64,000 nucleotides of DNA from Tenrec ecaudatus (GCF_050624435.1 NC_134542.1:110467677-110531676), one strand, 5' to 3'; positions 32,621 through 45,135 are shown, numbered from the stretch's first letter. Translations and numbers: made by a program. The notes: generated by a model not told the origin, from the letters alone.

Positions 32621-34397
32621 GAGTCACCTCCCAGTAACATCAACAGGTGGCAAACTTAAGGCAAAAACCTAGATGATACTCTGATGGAGACTGTCTTCAA
32701 GTGTCTAGTCCACTGTCAGTTCCCCATCAGTGCACCTGCAGTAGGGCAGCACGTTAATCTATTGCCAGTGCTTGTATGATGGACCCAAATACAATGCCAT
32801 CCCATGGTAAACGGGACACTGACCATTGTGATCTACAGCGTTTTCATCAACCAATTTTCAGAAATAGTTAACAGACTTTTGTTTTAATCCATCTGAGAAA
32901 ATCACTGAACATTTCTCAGCATCCTAACAGCATGCCAAACTCCTCACCACAAGGTATGTTGACTAAGAAAGGAACTCGTGTCTTTCACAGGGAGGGCAAG
33001 AAGTGCACCACGGAACCATCATCGCGGCATGTGCAGAGGTGTCTGCATTGGTTTGTGTATGCAAAACTAATGCCTCCTTGGGAAGGACTCTAGCGTGGGA
33101 TAGGGCCTGTTTAGAGAATAATTGATCATGATGAATATTTTGGGGAGTATAGTTTGGGGTAGTGACTTGAGAATAATATGATTAGAGAAGAAAGGCTCAA
33201 GGATATGGGTTAGAAAGCATTTTCTTTCTTTTTAATAATAGGGGGATCTTCAAAAGCATTAAAATGATGAGCTATAATAGGCTGTAATCATCAATGATTT
33301 TAAAATTTTACTTGATCTATGGAAGCTTCCTTTGACACATTAAAAAAAATTTATTTATAATAAGTGGCCTAGTGGATCATGGCTTTCATTTTCTCCTGGG
33401 CCAATTGTATATGTTTGATTAATCCCAATGAGTCCAACATTATTCTACAGAATGAAACTATTAAGCATTATATATTTTATTGAAAATAAACTAGTTTTTC
33501 TCTTATTTTTAAAGGCTATACATAGCTCCCCAGCCCATAAAGAAAAGTTATTAAACTACTAACCACCCCCAAATGGTTGTGTCTATTAGCTTATATAAAC
33601 TTATTACTGACCAAGGCTTATTGCTTTATTCAGAAGAAAACACATTTAGAAAAAAAAAGCAGGGGAGAAGAAAGAGCAGATCTTTTGTGTACAGAATAGT
33701 CTTATCAATTAAAAGCTAATAGGGAACATTATTCTAAAAATGTGATTGAGCTGTCTGATGATAATCAGAAAATCCACAGAATGAATTTTGCATTTCTATT
33801 TCCTAACATGAATAAATAAATACATTAGCAAGCAAATGTTAATGGCCACTCACAATAAGTAGAATTTACAGATAAAATCTGCATTAAAAAATCATTAGCA
33901 TTGGGGATTCAAAACACAGAACTATGGAAATCAGTTTCAATAGCTTAATTCTTTCATTCTATCTTTTCAAAGTTAGACACTCACCTCAAGGTATAAATGA
34001 ATTTAAAAGGCAATTTTGTGCCTTAGTGGCTTATGGGATAACACATTAAAAAAATAATTATATTAGGAAATAAGGGAGCGAGAGACTTCAACCACAGTAC
34101 TGGCTTGTGGCTCATGCACAAATTCTGAGCCGATTCTATGCCCTAATCCCAGCCATGGGTGCCTCTTATGCCAGATTTCATATGAAACCTATCATAAAGC
34201 GCACCACGTCAATATTAGTTCAAGTGTACCTTTGATTTGTCATGATATGGAATAGTGTTTCTAATCCTCTCTCTGTCTCTGTATATCTGTATCTTTTTCG
34301 TTCAAATTGTTTCTCTATTTGAGCATGTGTCTATATATTCTCTAATTCTCTTGAGTAATTTCCAACTCCATTCATCAGAGCATGGTTGCTGATCCTT
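32621..34397. other. AT-rich single-copy-looking DNA
   Basis: No gene, and from about 33,200 no repeat I recognise. 33,290-33,960 is rich in TAAT-type motifs (e.g. gattaatccc, gttaatggcc) and could be conserved non-coding DNA, which cannot be judged from one species. Confidence 0.35.
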
Positions 34398-34416
34398 ACA
34401 TGTATGTATCATTTTT

Positions 34417-35300
34417 AAAAATCATTTTATTGGGGGTTTGTACAATTCTTATCACAATTCATACATCCATCCATTGTGTCAAGCACATTTGTACATTTGT
34501 TGCTCTCATCATTCTCAAAACAGTTGTTTTCCACTTGTGCCCTTGGCATCAGCTCCTCATTTTCTCCCTGTCCTCCCTGTTCCCCCCTCCCTCTTAAACC
34601 TTTGATAATTTATAAATTAATATTATTTTGTCATCTCTTACACTGTCTGACATCTCCCTTCACCCACTTTTCTGTTGTCCATCCCCCAGGAAGAGGTTAT
34701 ATGTAGATCCTTGTAATTGGTTCCCCCTTTCTGCCCCATCTCCCCTCCACCCTCCTGGTATCACCACTCTTACCACTGGTCTAAAAGGGATCATCTGTCC
34801 TGGATCCCTGTTTCCAGTTCCTATCTGTCCCAGTGTACGTCCTGTGGTCTAGCCAGAATTGTAAGGTAGAATTGGGATCATGATAGTGGGGGAAGAAGCA
34901 TTTAAGAACTAGAGGAAAGTTGCATGTTTCATCGTTGCTACACTGCATCCTGAATGGCTTGTCTCCTCCCCGCGACCCTTCGGTAAAGGGGCATCCAGTT
35001 GCCTACAGATGGGCTTTACGTCTCTACTCTGTACTCACCCTCATTTACAATGATAAGATTTCTTTGTTCATTGAAGTCTGATACCGGGTTCCTTCTACAG
35101 CTCATGGTCACACAGGCTGGTGTGCTTCTTCCATGTAGGCTTTGTTGCTTCTGAGCTAGATGGCTGCTTGTTTACCTGCAAGCCTTTAAGACCCCGATGC
35201 TATACCTTTTGATAGTCGGGCAAAATCTGCTTTCTTCACCACATTTGCATATGCACACTTTTGTCCTCAGTGATTGTGTCTGGAAGGTGTGCATCAGGCA
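34417..35300 (-). mobile_element. Antisense LINE 3' region with long target duplication
   Basis: The unit is a diverged relative of the LINE 3' regions at 1,947, 14,680 and 20,236, in reverse orientation (cattttattgggggtttgt at the left end is the complement of the terminus). A 19-bp direct repeat ACATGTATGTATCATTTTT (34,398-34,416) recurs with one mismatch at 35,301-35,319, giving both boundaries and a length of 884 bp. ORFs here (34,382-34,852) are spurious. Confidence 0.75.
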
Positions 35301-35319
35301 ACATGCATGTATCATTTTT

Positions 35320-36530
35320 TGTTGCCTGAATATTGCAGATATTCTGTCCAAATTTAATGAAATCCTTGCCATTCTTTTATGATTCAGATCTGGTTGACAC
35401 CAAGTGTTGCCGATTTCCCACAGTGTGGATTGGAAGGCAAAGATCTGTATCCAGTGCCAGGGCTGCTAAAGGTATGTGGAATCAGAAAGGCACAAAGTGT
35501 GTAGAGCCATTAGACCCCCAAATGGAGTCACATCTCTTAGTAGGATGCATTTTGTCGATGCCATCTGTAGGTCAAATTTGTCATTTTGCTGAACTTTTTA
35601 TGTGTGTGTATCTTGCTGAGAGAATCTGTCTTCCTAATGAGATATTTTCTCTCATTCTCATCTTTGGCACCCTAAGTGCAGGAATAGAGCCGATTAGATG
35701 TCATCCTGTGTGACTGCTTCTGAAAGAATTCATCACAAGAGCATGACACAAACTAGAACAGACTCCTAGTATTGGAATCAATGGCATCCTGCAGGGCACC
35801 TTACTGAGGTCCAGAGTCTGAACCCTACAGCATTGAGAAGATGATGTGGGGGCCACATCTGACCTCCCCCAGCTTCTGTAGAAAGAAGGAGAAGCTGCAG
35901 CAGCCCAAGGCTGATGGTCACACGCAGAGCTTGACACGCCTCCACCGTGCATCCTTCGTTTACCCTATTCTGACACCAACAGTTCTTCCCATGGCGCTTT
36001 GCTTCTCTGCTGGGTTGGATAACATATTGCAGTGATCACAGAGCATTCACCGAGGATTCTCATGATATGGCTGTTTAGTAGGGAAGTTAATGGACTGCCA
36101 CAAAGTAGGATCAGCAAACACTAAGGACACAGTCTTTGGTCCATGTCAACATTTCTTGTCAATCAGCAGTCAAGTCTACCTTTGGTCTTCAGTCTCTCAG
36201 TCACTTGGTGCCTTGGTTTTTGCCTCTGTGGGGAAGGAAGCCTGTCTGCCACTCTGCCTCACTGTTCATGGTCTCGGTGGCGTGGCTCCTCTGCTTGATC
36301 TCAGCCTGGCTCCTCTGCTGTCTCCCAACTTCTGGCAGGGATCTCCTCCTATGCGCTCCACTGATGGCTGTCCTCTCCCAAAGATATGTTCCTGCTTATG
36401 GGATGCCTCCTGCACATGCAGGGGAATATCAAATCTGATCATTCCCAGTGTAGAGTTCTTGACACCTTATTTCTATGCTCCCCCGAATCATTTGGTACTG
36501 TTATTAAGTAATAGATAGAGGAGTCATAAG
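35320..36530. other. Unclassified sequence with chance ORFs
   Basis: Frames at 35,333-35,713 and 36,090-36,518 (126 and 142 codons) have no known domain. Composition with long leucine/cysteine/proline runs suggests transcribed-repeat or old LTR sequence. No family could be assigned. Confidence 0.3.
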
Positions 36531-37193
36531 TAATTAATTTCATTTCATCATAAACATCCTAACCAAACTACATATTGCATGCTTTGGTTGTATACTTTTA
36601 TGCTTCAGCTTCATTTCCAATCAATTAATTTACAAAGATTGGTTTTCAACCCTTGTCCCACTCCCTCTCAATTTTGTGAGCTTTCTAAAACATCCAATTA
36701 ATCAATTTTCTGTCTGTATTAATTTGAAATAGATTATTTCCTTATAAAACTGTGGCTTGACCAGTAGGTTATAAAATTAAATGAAAGTTCTTATAATCCT
36801 GAAGTGTTTTTTTTATCAAATAAGGTTATGGCACTGGGCATTTTGCAAGAGTTAAAGGCAACAGAGGAAAATACTGTTATATACACAATCCTACAACAGT
36901 GGGGATCTATGAGTAGATGTGTGCATAGACATGCTGGCTGAACTGATGTGGGAGAGAGAAAGGGAATATATCCATGCAGATTTATGTATAGGTTTGAAAG
37001 AAGCTATTTGCATATATCGAAATATACCAGTGAATGGTACAAAGACATAATTGATAGAACCAAACATCTTGAGGGAATGAGGTAGTGGCCTGGGGGTTCA
37101 GAAGCATAGTCACAGCGCCCAGCAAGCTCATTTGATATTATCTAGTTCACAAAGACAATTCTCTACATCCTACCCTGGTGAGTATCACTGGTG
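36531..37193. other. AT-rich intergenic sequence
   Basis: Nothing recognised. Confidence 0.35.
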
Positions 37194-37321
37194 TCTTACA
37201 AGGCAGTGAGCGGCTACCTAAGCCGTCTTACAAGGCAGTGAGCGGCTACCTAAGCCGTCTTACAAGGCAGTGAGCGGCTACCTAAGCCGTCTTACAAGGC
37301 AGTGAGCGGCTACCTAAGCCG
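37194..37321. repeat. Four perfect tandem copies of a 32-bp unit
   Basis: The unit begins TCTTACAAGGCAGTGAGC and ends CTACCTAAGCCG. Copies lie at 37,194-37,225, 37,226-37,257, 37,258-37,289 and 37,290-37,321, and are identical by eye. Identity implies recent expansion or ongoing homogenisation. There is no spacer between copies. Confidence 0.97.
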
Positions 37322-37324
37322 TAC

Positions 37325-38060
37325 TACTGGTCTCTTCCTGTCTGGAAGAAAGAAGCATGAAGAAAATGGAAAGATACACGGAAATAATTAGTCCAATGGA
37401 CTAATGGCCCACGATAACATTGTCTCCCAAACCAGGAGACCAGAACAACCGGATGCTGCCAGGATGCCATTACTAATCGCTCGGAAAAGAAACACATTAG
37501 GAAGGTCCTATACACTGTATGTAGGGGGTGTGGGGGACGGGATGTGGGCTAGAATTCAAAATCATAAAAGAGACTAGGCTTACTGGTTGAGTAGAGAATG
37601 AAGGAACCTCCAAAACGTTGGCCCTTAGTCACCCTTTAGTTCTGGAACCAACTCACTCCCAGGCTGGAATAACCAGCCACTTTCCATCAAAGGAGCCACA
37701 TTTACCCAAGAGCGGAGTTCAGAGGGTCAGAACAGAAACAGAAAACACCGAGAGGAAGTGGTGGTACATCTAGGAGATGACAATGTTTACTTGAAACAAA
37801 GTGTGAAGGAATGGTTGAATGTAAAACTGAAGAACTCTTCTGAAAACCTTCACTCAATTCAAAATAAAAATTGTATCAATTTTTTTAATCATGAAAAAGA
37901 AGAACTTGCTATCTTCTGTATCAGAAAAGAAATGAGGAATGGATGGGTAAACATGAGAAGACATGATACTAAAAGATCCAAGTACATATGTAGATGTTCC
38001 GAATATGAAAAATTGTTAATATAGCATTTTTCTCTCCTTGTGATAGATATTGACACAACT
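37325..38060. other. Unclassified intergenic sequence
   Basis: An ORF at 37,758-38,024 has no recognisable domain. No repeat identified. Confidence 0.35.
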
Positions 38061-38064
38061 TAAA

Positions 38065-38150
38065 ATTCCAAAACCCAAATCCAAGCCCAGTGCCATCAAA
38101 CTGAGCCTAACTCATAGCGACCTTATATACTAGAATATGTTGTTGAGTTA
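38065..38150 (-). repeat. AfroSINE 3' fragment
   Basis: Reverse complement of the SINE tail: caagcccagtgccatcaaac followed by aactcatagcgacctta. Confidence 0.65.
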
Positions 38151-38275
38151 CTGGGTTAAAATGAGTTGATAATTTTATAACCATTTTTGGGAAAACATAT
38201 TTCTATGTATTGATTTTGCCTAAAGTGAAGAAAACCGCTATTGAGGCTTTCTAAATGAGAATGGGACAGCGGAAT

Positions 38276-38459
38276 GGAGTAATGTCCCCACTCCTCAGAG
38301 TTTGGGGGGAGAGGAGTAATGTCCCCACTCCTCAGAGTTTGGGGGGAGAGGAGTAATGTCCCCACTCCTCAGAGTTTGGGGGAGAGGAGTAATGTCCCCA
38401 CTCCTCAGAGTTTGGGGGGAGAGGAGTAATGTCCCCACTCCTCAGAGTTTGGGGGGAGA
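38276..38459. repeat. Five tandem copies of a 37-bp unit
   Basis: The unit begins GGAGTAATGTCCCCACTC and ends TTTGGGGGGAGA. Copies start at 38,276, 38,313, 38,350, 38,386 and 38,423. The third is one G shorter in the G run; the rest look identical. The minus-strand ORF 38,156-38,365 is a by-product of this repeat. Confidence 0.96.
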
Positions 38460-38460
38460 G

Positions 38461-38985
38461 GGTCAATTTCTCCACTGTTCTCTAGAATTAAGTACTGAAC
38501 AAAGTACTTTCTGAAATCTTTGTGCATAAAAAGTAGCTTTTGTTCATATTCTGTAGTCACTTGAGTTTTAGCACAGTTTGTTTTTACCTTTCTTGTAGCA
38601 GGTAGTTCAAATGCCTTATGAATATGTTATTTGGCTGATATTGAAATGCTAAATATAGACAGAGACTCAAGAAATATTTCAGAAGTCAAGTGTTGGCACT
38701 TCTACGTGACATTTGAAAACCTTTCAGTGACTGTGAGCCGAAATTACATGTCACAATAGTAGAAAAGGTGATTTTTTTTACATTTCTATAGACTTCAATG
38801 GAATCCTTTTGATCTCTCCCCACTCACTTCCGACCATGAACCTCACTTGGAATTTAATTTAATCTTCCTTCTGTACCTGTCTCCTCTGCCTGCCTATGAC
38901 CGTGGCGAGGTAACTTATACTGAAGGATGAGATATCAGAAGCACACGGAATTACTGGAGTTTGGTCCCCTCTGATGGGTTTGTGA
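38461..38985. other. Unclassified intergenic sequence
   Basis: Nothing recognised. Confidence 0.35.
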
Positions 38986-38989
38986 GGAA

Positions 38990-39110
38990 CCATAGGGGTC
39001 CTTATGTGTCTGCAATGAGATAACACATCAAGGTGCTTCACAACCTGAGTAGTCTCACTTCTATTTAGCAAATATTTATTGAACACCTGCACATGTCAGG
39101 AATGAATCCA
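38990..39110. repeat. MIR-like ancient SINE relic
   Basis: gcaatgagataacacatcaa and aaatatttattgaacacctg resemble MIR 3' sequence. Short and diverged, so orientation and ends are uncertain. Confidence 0.35.
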
Positions 39111-39539
39111 CTTGTTGTGGGGACGACCATGAACAAAATCCTGTTTTGTCCTCTATCTTCTCCATGAACCACCGTTCTTCTTGCACTGTGGTGGTTTGCA
39201 AGTTGCTGTGATGCAGGAAGCTGGGCTAGCAGTATGTTTAGTAACCACAGGGTCACTTATGGCTGGCAGGTTTCAGTAAAGATTCCAGACTAACACAGAC
39301 TTGGTAATCTCCTCCAAAGCTGGTGTAGGGAATCTCTGTGGAGAAAATATAAAATATATCTTTTGTTATCCTGGTGGAAAATGAGCCCCTTAGGTTGTAA
39401 TGTACTCCTACTCCACAGTGGCCACATCTTCCGGAGCCTCCTTCTGAAGATGTGACAGGACCAGGCACGGCTTTGTTCTGTTTTGCATGGCTTTTCCTGG
39501 GTCAGGAGCCCTGATAGCATGTCAGGTAAGAGAGGGACT

Positions 39540-39748
39540 GCTAACGGCAAGGCCAGCCATTGAACCCCACCAGCCACTGGAAAGGCAAAAGACTGGGTGA
39601 GCCCAGAAAGATAGACAGCCTCAGAAACTCTGGGGAGCTTTCCATTCTGTCCCTTACGGCCACTTCTGAGTTGGAATCAACTGGGTGAGAGTGTTGTTTG
39701 GTGTGTTACCATGAGTCAGAGTTTACTTGATGGTAACTAACAAAAATC
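39540..39748 (+). repeat. AfroSINE, diverged
   Basis: cattgaaccccaccagccac, gcctcagaaactctggggag and tgagttggaatcaactgggt mark the body and tail. A second short tail-like piece (accatgagtcagagtttact) follows at 39,710. Confidence 0.7.
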
Positions 39749-39749
39749 T

Positions 39750-41390
39750 GAGAACCACTAAGAAAATGAAAGTAGTGTGCTATTTTAAAGAGAACAATCA
39801 GGGAAGGTTTCGGTAGGGAAATTTGATTTGGAAAGAGATACGAATCCAGTAAGGCTCTGATTAATGTGAGTGTAAGGGAGGAGGGTGCCCAGATGTAATG
39901 GCCAGAACTGCAAAGGCAGGACAGGAAGTGTATGGGTCTATTTATGGAGGACGAGGTGACCCATGTGGCCAAATTGGAGTAAGGAAGAGAATTAGGAGCT
40001 GAGAGGGAAGTAGTACATGTAGATATCATGGGCCATATGTAGGATCTCATTGTATTTATTTGTTTTCATTGTATTTTTAAGACTGACAAATAATATGTCA
40101 AAAAATTGAAAAATAATTTTACGATTATAAGGTTAACAATTTAGGGATACATTAAAATGAAAATATGAATATTAAGATTAAATACTGAAATTAAACTTTT
40201 TTCTTGACTTACATATACATAGATACACATATAAATAAAACAAATACTTTTCTTAATGAATATACTTATGTTACCCATTGTGTATATTTAAACCAGAAAA
40301 AAAACTAGCATCCTGACCGGCAGTGTGTGAAAATGAATAAACACAAAGAAAGCTACTGGATTGAGGCACATTTTCTTAGGGTCACAACCAATACTGTTTT
40401 TGAATATGAAATACATTTGAAATGGCCTTTGGAGATTGCCTCCTTAATCCAATGAAAGCATAGAATAAACATTTGTGCTTGCACTTTTAGCAGCATTAAC
40501 GTTAGGATATTGAAAGAAGCTGGGGAAAAGGAGGCATTTTATGTAAAACTAAATGTATTCCACTTTTTAGATGGTAGACGTTTTGCCCGTTCCTTTTTCA
40601 GCATGACTTTTATTTTACCTCCAAATAATCTGGTATAGAAACTCTGTAAAATACAGGTAGGTATCAGGGTCTGACAGATGCATAAAGTAAATGTGGATTT
40701 GCTCCCAAAATATATGCTATTCTTCTCCCACCACCCCCAAATTGCATCAACTAAAATACATCAGACTTTGAAGTTACCGAAAAACTGCCTGAAGTTGTGT
40801 AAAATCTGTTCCCTTGGCCTTGCCTAGTCTAATGCAAGGAGATGTCAAATTTGGAGTTTAAAGAGAAATGGTTCCCCTAATTAAATGTCTCACAGAAAAA
40901 TGACTTCCCTTGTCAAGGAGATGAGGCTGTGCCTTGCATGGAGGGATGTGCTTAATGCCAAACTTACATAAGAAAAAATGACTTTAAGTTCTAACCAGCA
41001 GAACTCAAAAGGCATATATTCTGCCAAAAAGAAGATGTTCTCCCAAATGTTATAAAACTCGACAGTGAAGATCCAAACAGCCCTGTCCTCGCCTTTTTAG
41101 CATTTGTCAATTTCATTCCCTTTCCCTTCTTTGCCCTCTTCCTCCACACCTGCCAAGAGTCTCCTTAGTGTGCTTCCACTGAGTCTGCAAATCGCTTCAG
41201 GGGGAGCTTGCGCAGGTAATGCAAACACAGTACAACGTAAGTTATCACATCACTTGGTGCTATGTGTGAGCATGTAGTTGAGAGTAGTAGGAAAACAAAC
41301 AAACAAACAACAAGTTTAAGTGGACACAAGCTTTCCAGGAGGGAAATCTGGGTTTCAGTGAAATTCTTCAAGGAAGTAGAACTTCCATGA
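39750..41390. other. Single-copy-looking AT-rich DNA
   Basis: No gene or repeat was recognised in this 1.6-kb interval. The ORFs at 39,706-40,050 and 41,165-41,410 (minus) lack domains. Confidence 0.35.
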
Positions 41391-41396
41391 GCGAGT

Positions 41397-41458
41397 TTCA
41401 AAAAGTTCATGGAAAATTTTTATGATCTTTTAATTCCATTTTCTATGAACTTTTTGAA
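41397..41458. repeat. Palindromic MITE, probably mariner-derived
   Basis: TTCAAAAAGTTCATGGAAAA (41,397-41,416) pairs with its reverse complement at 41,439-41,458 with one mismatch around a 22-bp loop containing cttttaattcca. The same loop motif and decayed arms appear at about 53,200-53,285. Two short inverted arms with no coding sequence fit a miniature mariner-type element. Confidence 0.65.
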
Positions 41459-41459
41459 G

Positions 41460-42760
41460 TCTCTCCAGTCAGTCAAGATGGTCTCTGGCATTAAAAAAAA
41501 TCTAGCATATTTTCTAATGTGAAAAACAGTGCCGGCATTTCTAAAGTCAGTAACAAGTGAACTGATCAGGAAGAGTCACTTCAGAGCATGGCCTTTTGAT
41601 GGGAAGGTTTAATCTTCAGTCTGGAAATATATTGTTGGGAACTGTGAGGAGATTCAGTGTTCACTACAAACATTCTTTTAAATGTGCATCGAATTCCCTT
41701 ATCTTTTCGATACGCACTCCTGAGTTTATGAATTTCCTTCTAGGTCTCACTTCAGGCGGGCTAATGTATAAATACCTATAGGTGGTCTCACAGTATCGAG
41801 CGTGTGTGTAAATGTTGGTGTTTTGAGACGTCTCAGCACTTCAGACCTGAATACTGCTCAGAGTCCCTGTTATTCCATTGAGAGTATTGCTTAACATAGA
41901 AAGGTCACAAGTAAAAATATTTTCCATCCTAATGTTCAGCTGATTCTGCATTGAATATTTTTCCATTAAACTTATCACTGGAATGACATATGTGTTGATA
42001 GGACTGATACTTTAAATATCCACCCAGCAAAAAATGAATCTTTTTTGCACCTGTTCAAGTCATAAGTATGCTGCATGAAAATGGAAAAATACCACTTTAA
42101 ATTTCAGCCTTCGTTTACTGTGGCATGGTCTGAAGAGTTTTCTGCACATAAAAGAAATCCTGTAATTACTATAATCATTAGATGCTTTATAACCATTAGC
42201 TACGATATGAATATAAACATGCTGATGAACAGCACAGTCACCATTAACTCCATGGCCAATGGTGAGCTTCTCATAGTTAATGACATTTAAAAATGATATT
42301 TATGAATTCCCTCGTAGTCACTGGTTTTTTCTTGGTCTCTTAAAATGTCTTGTAAATTCTGTCACTAGAGGACACGGGCAGCATGAGGGAATACGATCCG
42401 AGCAGCGTGCACGTGCATCCGTTAAACCAGGGCAGGTATGCCCAGGGAGAGGTTGTGAATGGTTTTTGCATATATTGCCTTGGATTATGTTGTTCTTTGG
42501 TTCACCAGAATACAAAGGGTGAAAAGATCAACCTGCTATGACAAGAGTTGAATTTTTAATATTCTTCATAAGAAACCCGAGCTGTTTAGAAAAACAATCT
42601 TTTCCAACAGGTGCAAACCAAGTGTAACCTTCTACTACTAAAGCAATCACAGGTTCACATTACTGGGGTCTGATCTTAAAGAACAATAATTATTGAGTAT
42701 TACCTAGGTCACAGAGCATCATAGAATGAGTATTATCTAGGTGACATAAAATATAACACA
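41460..42760. other. Single-copy-looking DNA
   Basis: No gene recognised. 41,900-42,300 has no visible repeat and could be conserved non-coding DNA. Confidence 0.3.
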
Positions 42761-42782
42761 CAAACACACACACACACACACC

Positions 42783-42960
42783 CCAAAAAACTCACTGCCA
42801 TCAAGTCCATAGTGACTCCCAGCACTGCGCTCTTGGTTCTGAGACTGTAACTGGTTACAGGAGTAGAAAGCCCAGCCTTTCTCCTATGGAACTGCTGGTA
42901 GTTTCAAACTGACCTTGCGGATCGCAGGCCGATGCATAAACTCTACACCACCAGGCCTCC
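42783..42960 (-). repeat. AfroSINE
   Basis: Reverse complement copy: aaactcactgccatcaagtc, caggagtagaaagcccagcc, and the head complement ctctacaccaccaggcctcc. A short CA run (42,761-42,780) abuts its 3' end. Confidence 0.85.
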
Positions 42961-43159
42961 TAGGCTGGCAAAACCTCTCCTACCCAGTAGGATGGCACTT
43001 CAGACTCAGCCTTTCGGATGAAAGCTCTGAAGAGGTGAATACACAAGTCCCCAGCAGTGAAAACATCACGGTGCGTCAGAATTGCCTTCACTGGGATTCA
43101 GGACAACAGCCCTCGCGGCAGGGGCTCTGTTAAGGAATTTACACAAATCCTCATTCCAG

Positions 43160-43275
43160 TCAGCTGTGTGTAGAAGTGACCTTGTCGTGTAGAGAAATGA
43201 GATGAACGGCCAGACGCAGCAGAGGCGGGACTCAGACCCAAGCGCCCTGAGTTATAAAATCAGCACTTCCCTTGA
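43160..43275 (-). repeat. MIR-like relic
   Basis: tagagaaatgagatgaacgg followed by gcagaggcgggactcagacc matches the antisense MIR core pattern. Old and diverged. Confidence 0.45.
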
Positions 43276-43279
43276 TAAC

Positions 43280-43812
43280 CGGCATATTGGTTAATATTTG
43301 TGATAGGCAATATCACTCATAAGAATGTCTGTGCTAGGTTATATTTTTCTACAGTCGAGGAGAACTATGTGGGACAGGTGTGTCTTCTCACACGGCCTCT
43401 ACATGTTCCACAAAAACCCAAGCAATTGACGCGTCGCATCACTTTCACGCCACGTAACACCAGAAAAAAAGGGACTCTGAGCATTTGGCGGATTAATAAT
43501 TAAAGTCACAATAAACTAGACCTGTGTTATATTTTATTTGATTTGCTAGTATTATTAAACCCTAAAAGTTTGTCAGACAAACATCTTTGCACATTATCAT
43601 ATTATATTCATTAAGTACATATTTTCTGTTTAGGTAACATATTTAAAACTATGTATATTCCATTTTTTAAAAAAACACAATTATACTTCAGTGTGATCCA
43701 AGATACTCTTTCTAGGCAGTGCTTGCCACGGAAGGGCCACGACTTTCTATTGCAGGACTTTCCAGCCAACATTGCGATAAATACTTTTGGAGTGAGTCTG
43801 AGGGCAGCAAAG
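43280..43812. other. Unclassified intergenic sequence
   Basis: No feature recognised. Confidence 0.35.
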
Positions 43813-44480
43813 TCTCTTCCCTGGGTGGGAAACTGAGAAAGGCCTCCTTCAGTTCAAGGGTGAAGATTGTGAACCCCCAAGGGGAAAAGCCGGAGGAATT
43901 GGAGTCTGGCACATTTCAGGCTCTTCTTGAACTGGAGATGAGCTCGGACCTGAAGGCTCAGCTAAGGAAGTTGAATATGCTGGGAGCCAAGGAAGTCGAA
44001 GTTCGTGGTGGTCAGAAAGCAAAGGTATCGCCATCTTTGTTCCTGTTCCTCAATATAAATCTTTCCAAAAATTCAAGTCCGGTTAGTAGGAGAACTGGAG
44101 AAGAAAATTCAATGGAAAGCACGTTGACTTTATAATCCATCGACTAGTGCCTAAAACCATCTCTGAACAGCCGTATAAAGCACATGTAAAAGCGCCCAGG
44201 GGTCACACTCCGGCAGCAGTGCACGACGCAGTCCTTGAAGACTTGGTCTTCCCAAGTGAAATTATGGGCAAGAGAATCCGCACAGAGCTGGATGGCAGCA
44301 GGCTTTCATCGGCTGCTGTGGCCGAAGCACAGCAGAACAACACAGAAGGCACGTTTGACACCTTCTCTGGACTTTTTAAGAAGCTCACAGGCAAGGATGC
44401 TAATTTTGAATGACCAGAGTTTCGATTTTAAACAAAAATGACTGAATAAAATATTATTCACAATAATAATAATAATAATA
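43813..44480 (+). pseudogene. RPS7: RPS7 (ribosomal protein eS7) processed pseudogene
   Basis: The frame 43,719-44,135 contains [17 protein letters not shown] and [20 protein letters not shown], then [13 protein letters not shown], matching the N-terminal half of the 194-residue ribosomal protein. A frameshift near 44,025 follows. The C-terminal half is in the frame 44,147-44,413: [54 protein letters not shown]. There are no introns. A TOP-like ctcttccc at 43,813 and AATAAA (44,445-44,450) followed by an AAT-rich tail show a full-length mRNA retrocopy. The start codon context is altered. It is not expected to make protein. Confidence 0.93.
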
Positions 44481-44489
44481 AAACCCCAA

Positions 44490-45130
44490 GACAACAGAAT
44501 TCATGAAATCATCTGTTTCCACTATTGTAAACAGACTAGAAACAACACTAAACCTTCAGAGGTTCCCACTGCATTCATTACATAAGACCCCATGACACCA
44601 ATCAAAGCTGAATGAGGGAAAATAAAACTCTTTGGAGGTTAGCAGACAATACCTTTTGTTGCTATGGATAAAATGTCCTTATTAAATGGATTTTATTATT
44701 ACACCTTGATGTGCTTTGTGAAAACAGTGTCTCATTAGCATTGAAAACATAATGATTGCTGAGGTTCTTAGACAGTCTTAGAAATTCTTAGCATTCATCA
44801 TTAACTTACTGTTTACAATGTAAATCGTCTTTAGAATTTCTACCAAATGACTGGATAAACCAAAGCTAACCCCACTGCCATTGGGTCAATTTCAAATCAT
44901 CTTAGCCTTATATAGGGTTACCAGAAGGATTTCCTGAGAATTCCTGAACCTGAATTGTAACCTGTTACTTGCTTAATATACCCTGTAATCATGAGCATTG
45001 TCTATAAGTTGTGAATGTCCACTAAAATTATTCTCAGAACCCAGAAGAGCAATTGAGAGTGCCATGGGAGGGATGGTTGGGGGTCACTCTAGTAAATCGG
45101 GTGGAGTGTAGAGATATGTGATAGGAATCC
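44490..45130. other. AT-rich sequence with one AfroSINE trace
   Basis: The only repeat seen is a degraded minus-strand AfroSINE tail at about 44,862-44,925 (ccccactgccattgggtcaa). The rest is unassigned. Confidence 0.4.
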
Positions 45131-45135
45131 GTATT

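Noticed and set aside
36090..36518. 142-codon ORF as a novel membrane protein
   Set aside because: Leucine-rich content comes from pyrimidine-rich sequence; an overlapping frame is equally long, there is no Kozak or splice context, and no recognisable domain.
37194..37321. CRISPR-like direct repeats
   Set aside because: The four 32-bp units abut with no unique spacers, and the context is mammalian; it is a minisatellite.
43719..44135. Functional RPS7-like gene
   Set aside because: The frame enters the ribosomal homology midway, is frameshifted near 44,025, and the C-terminal half is in another frame; it is a retrocopy.
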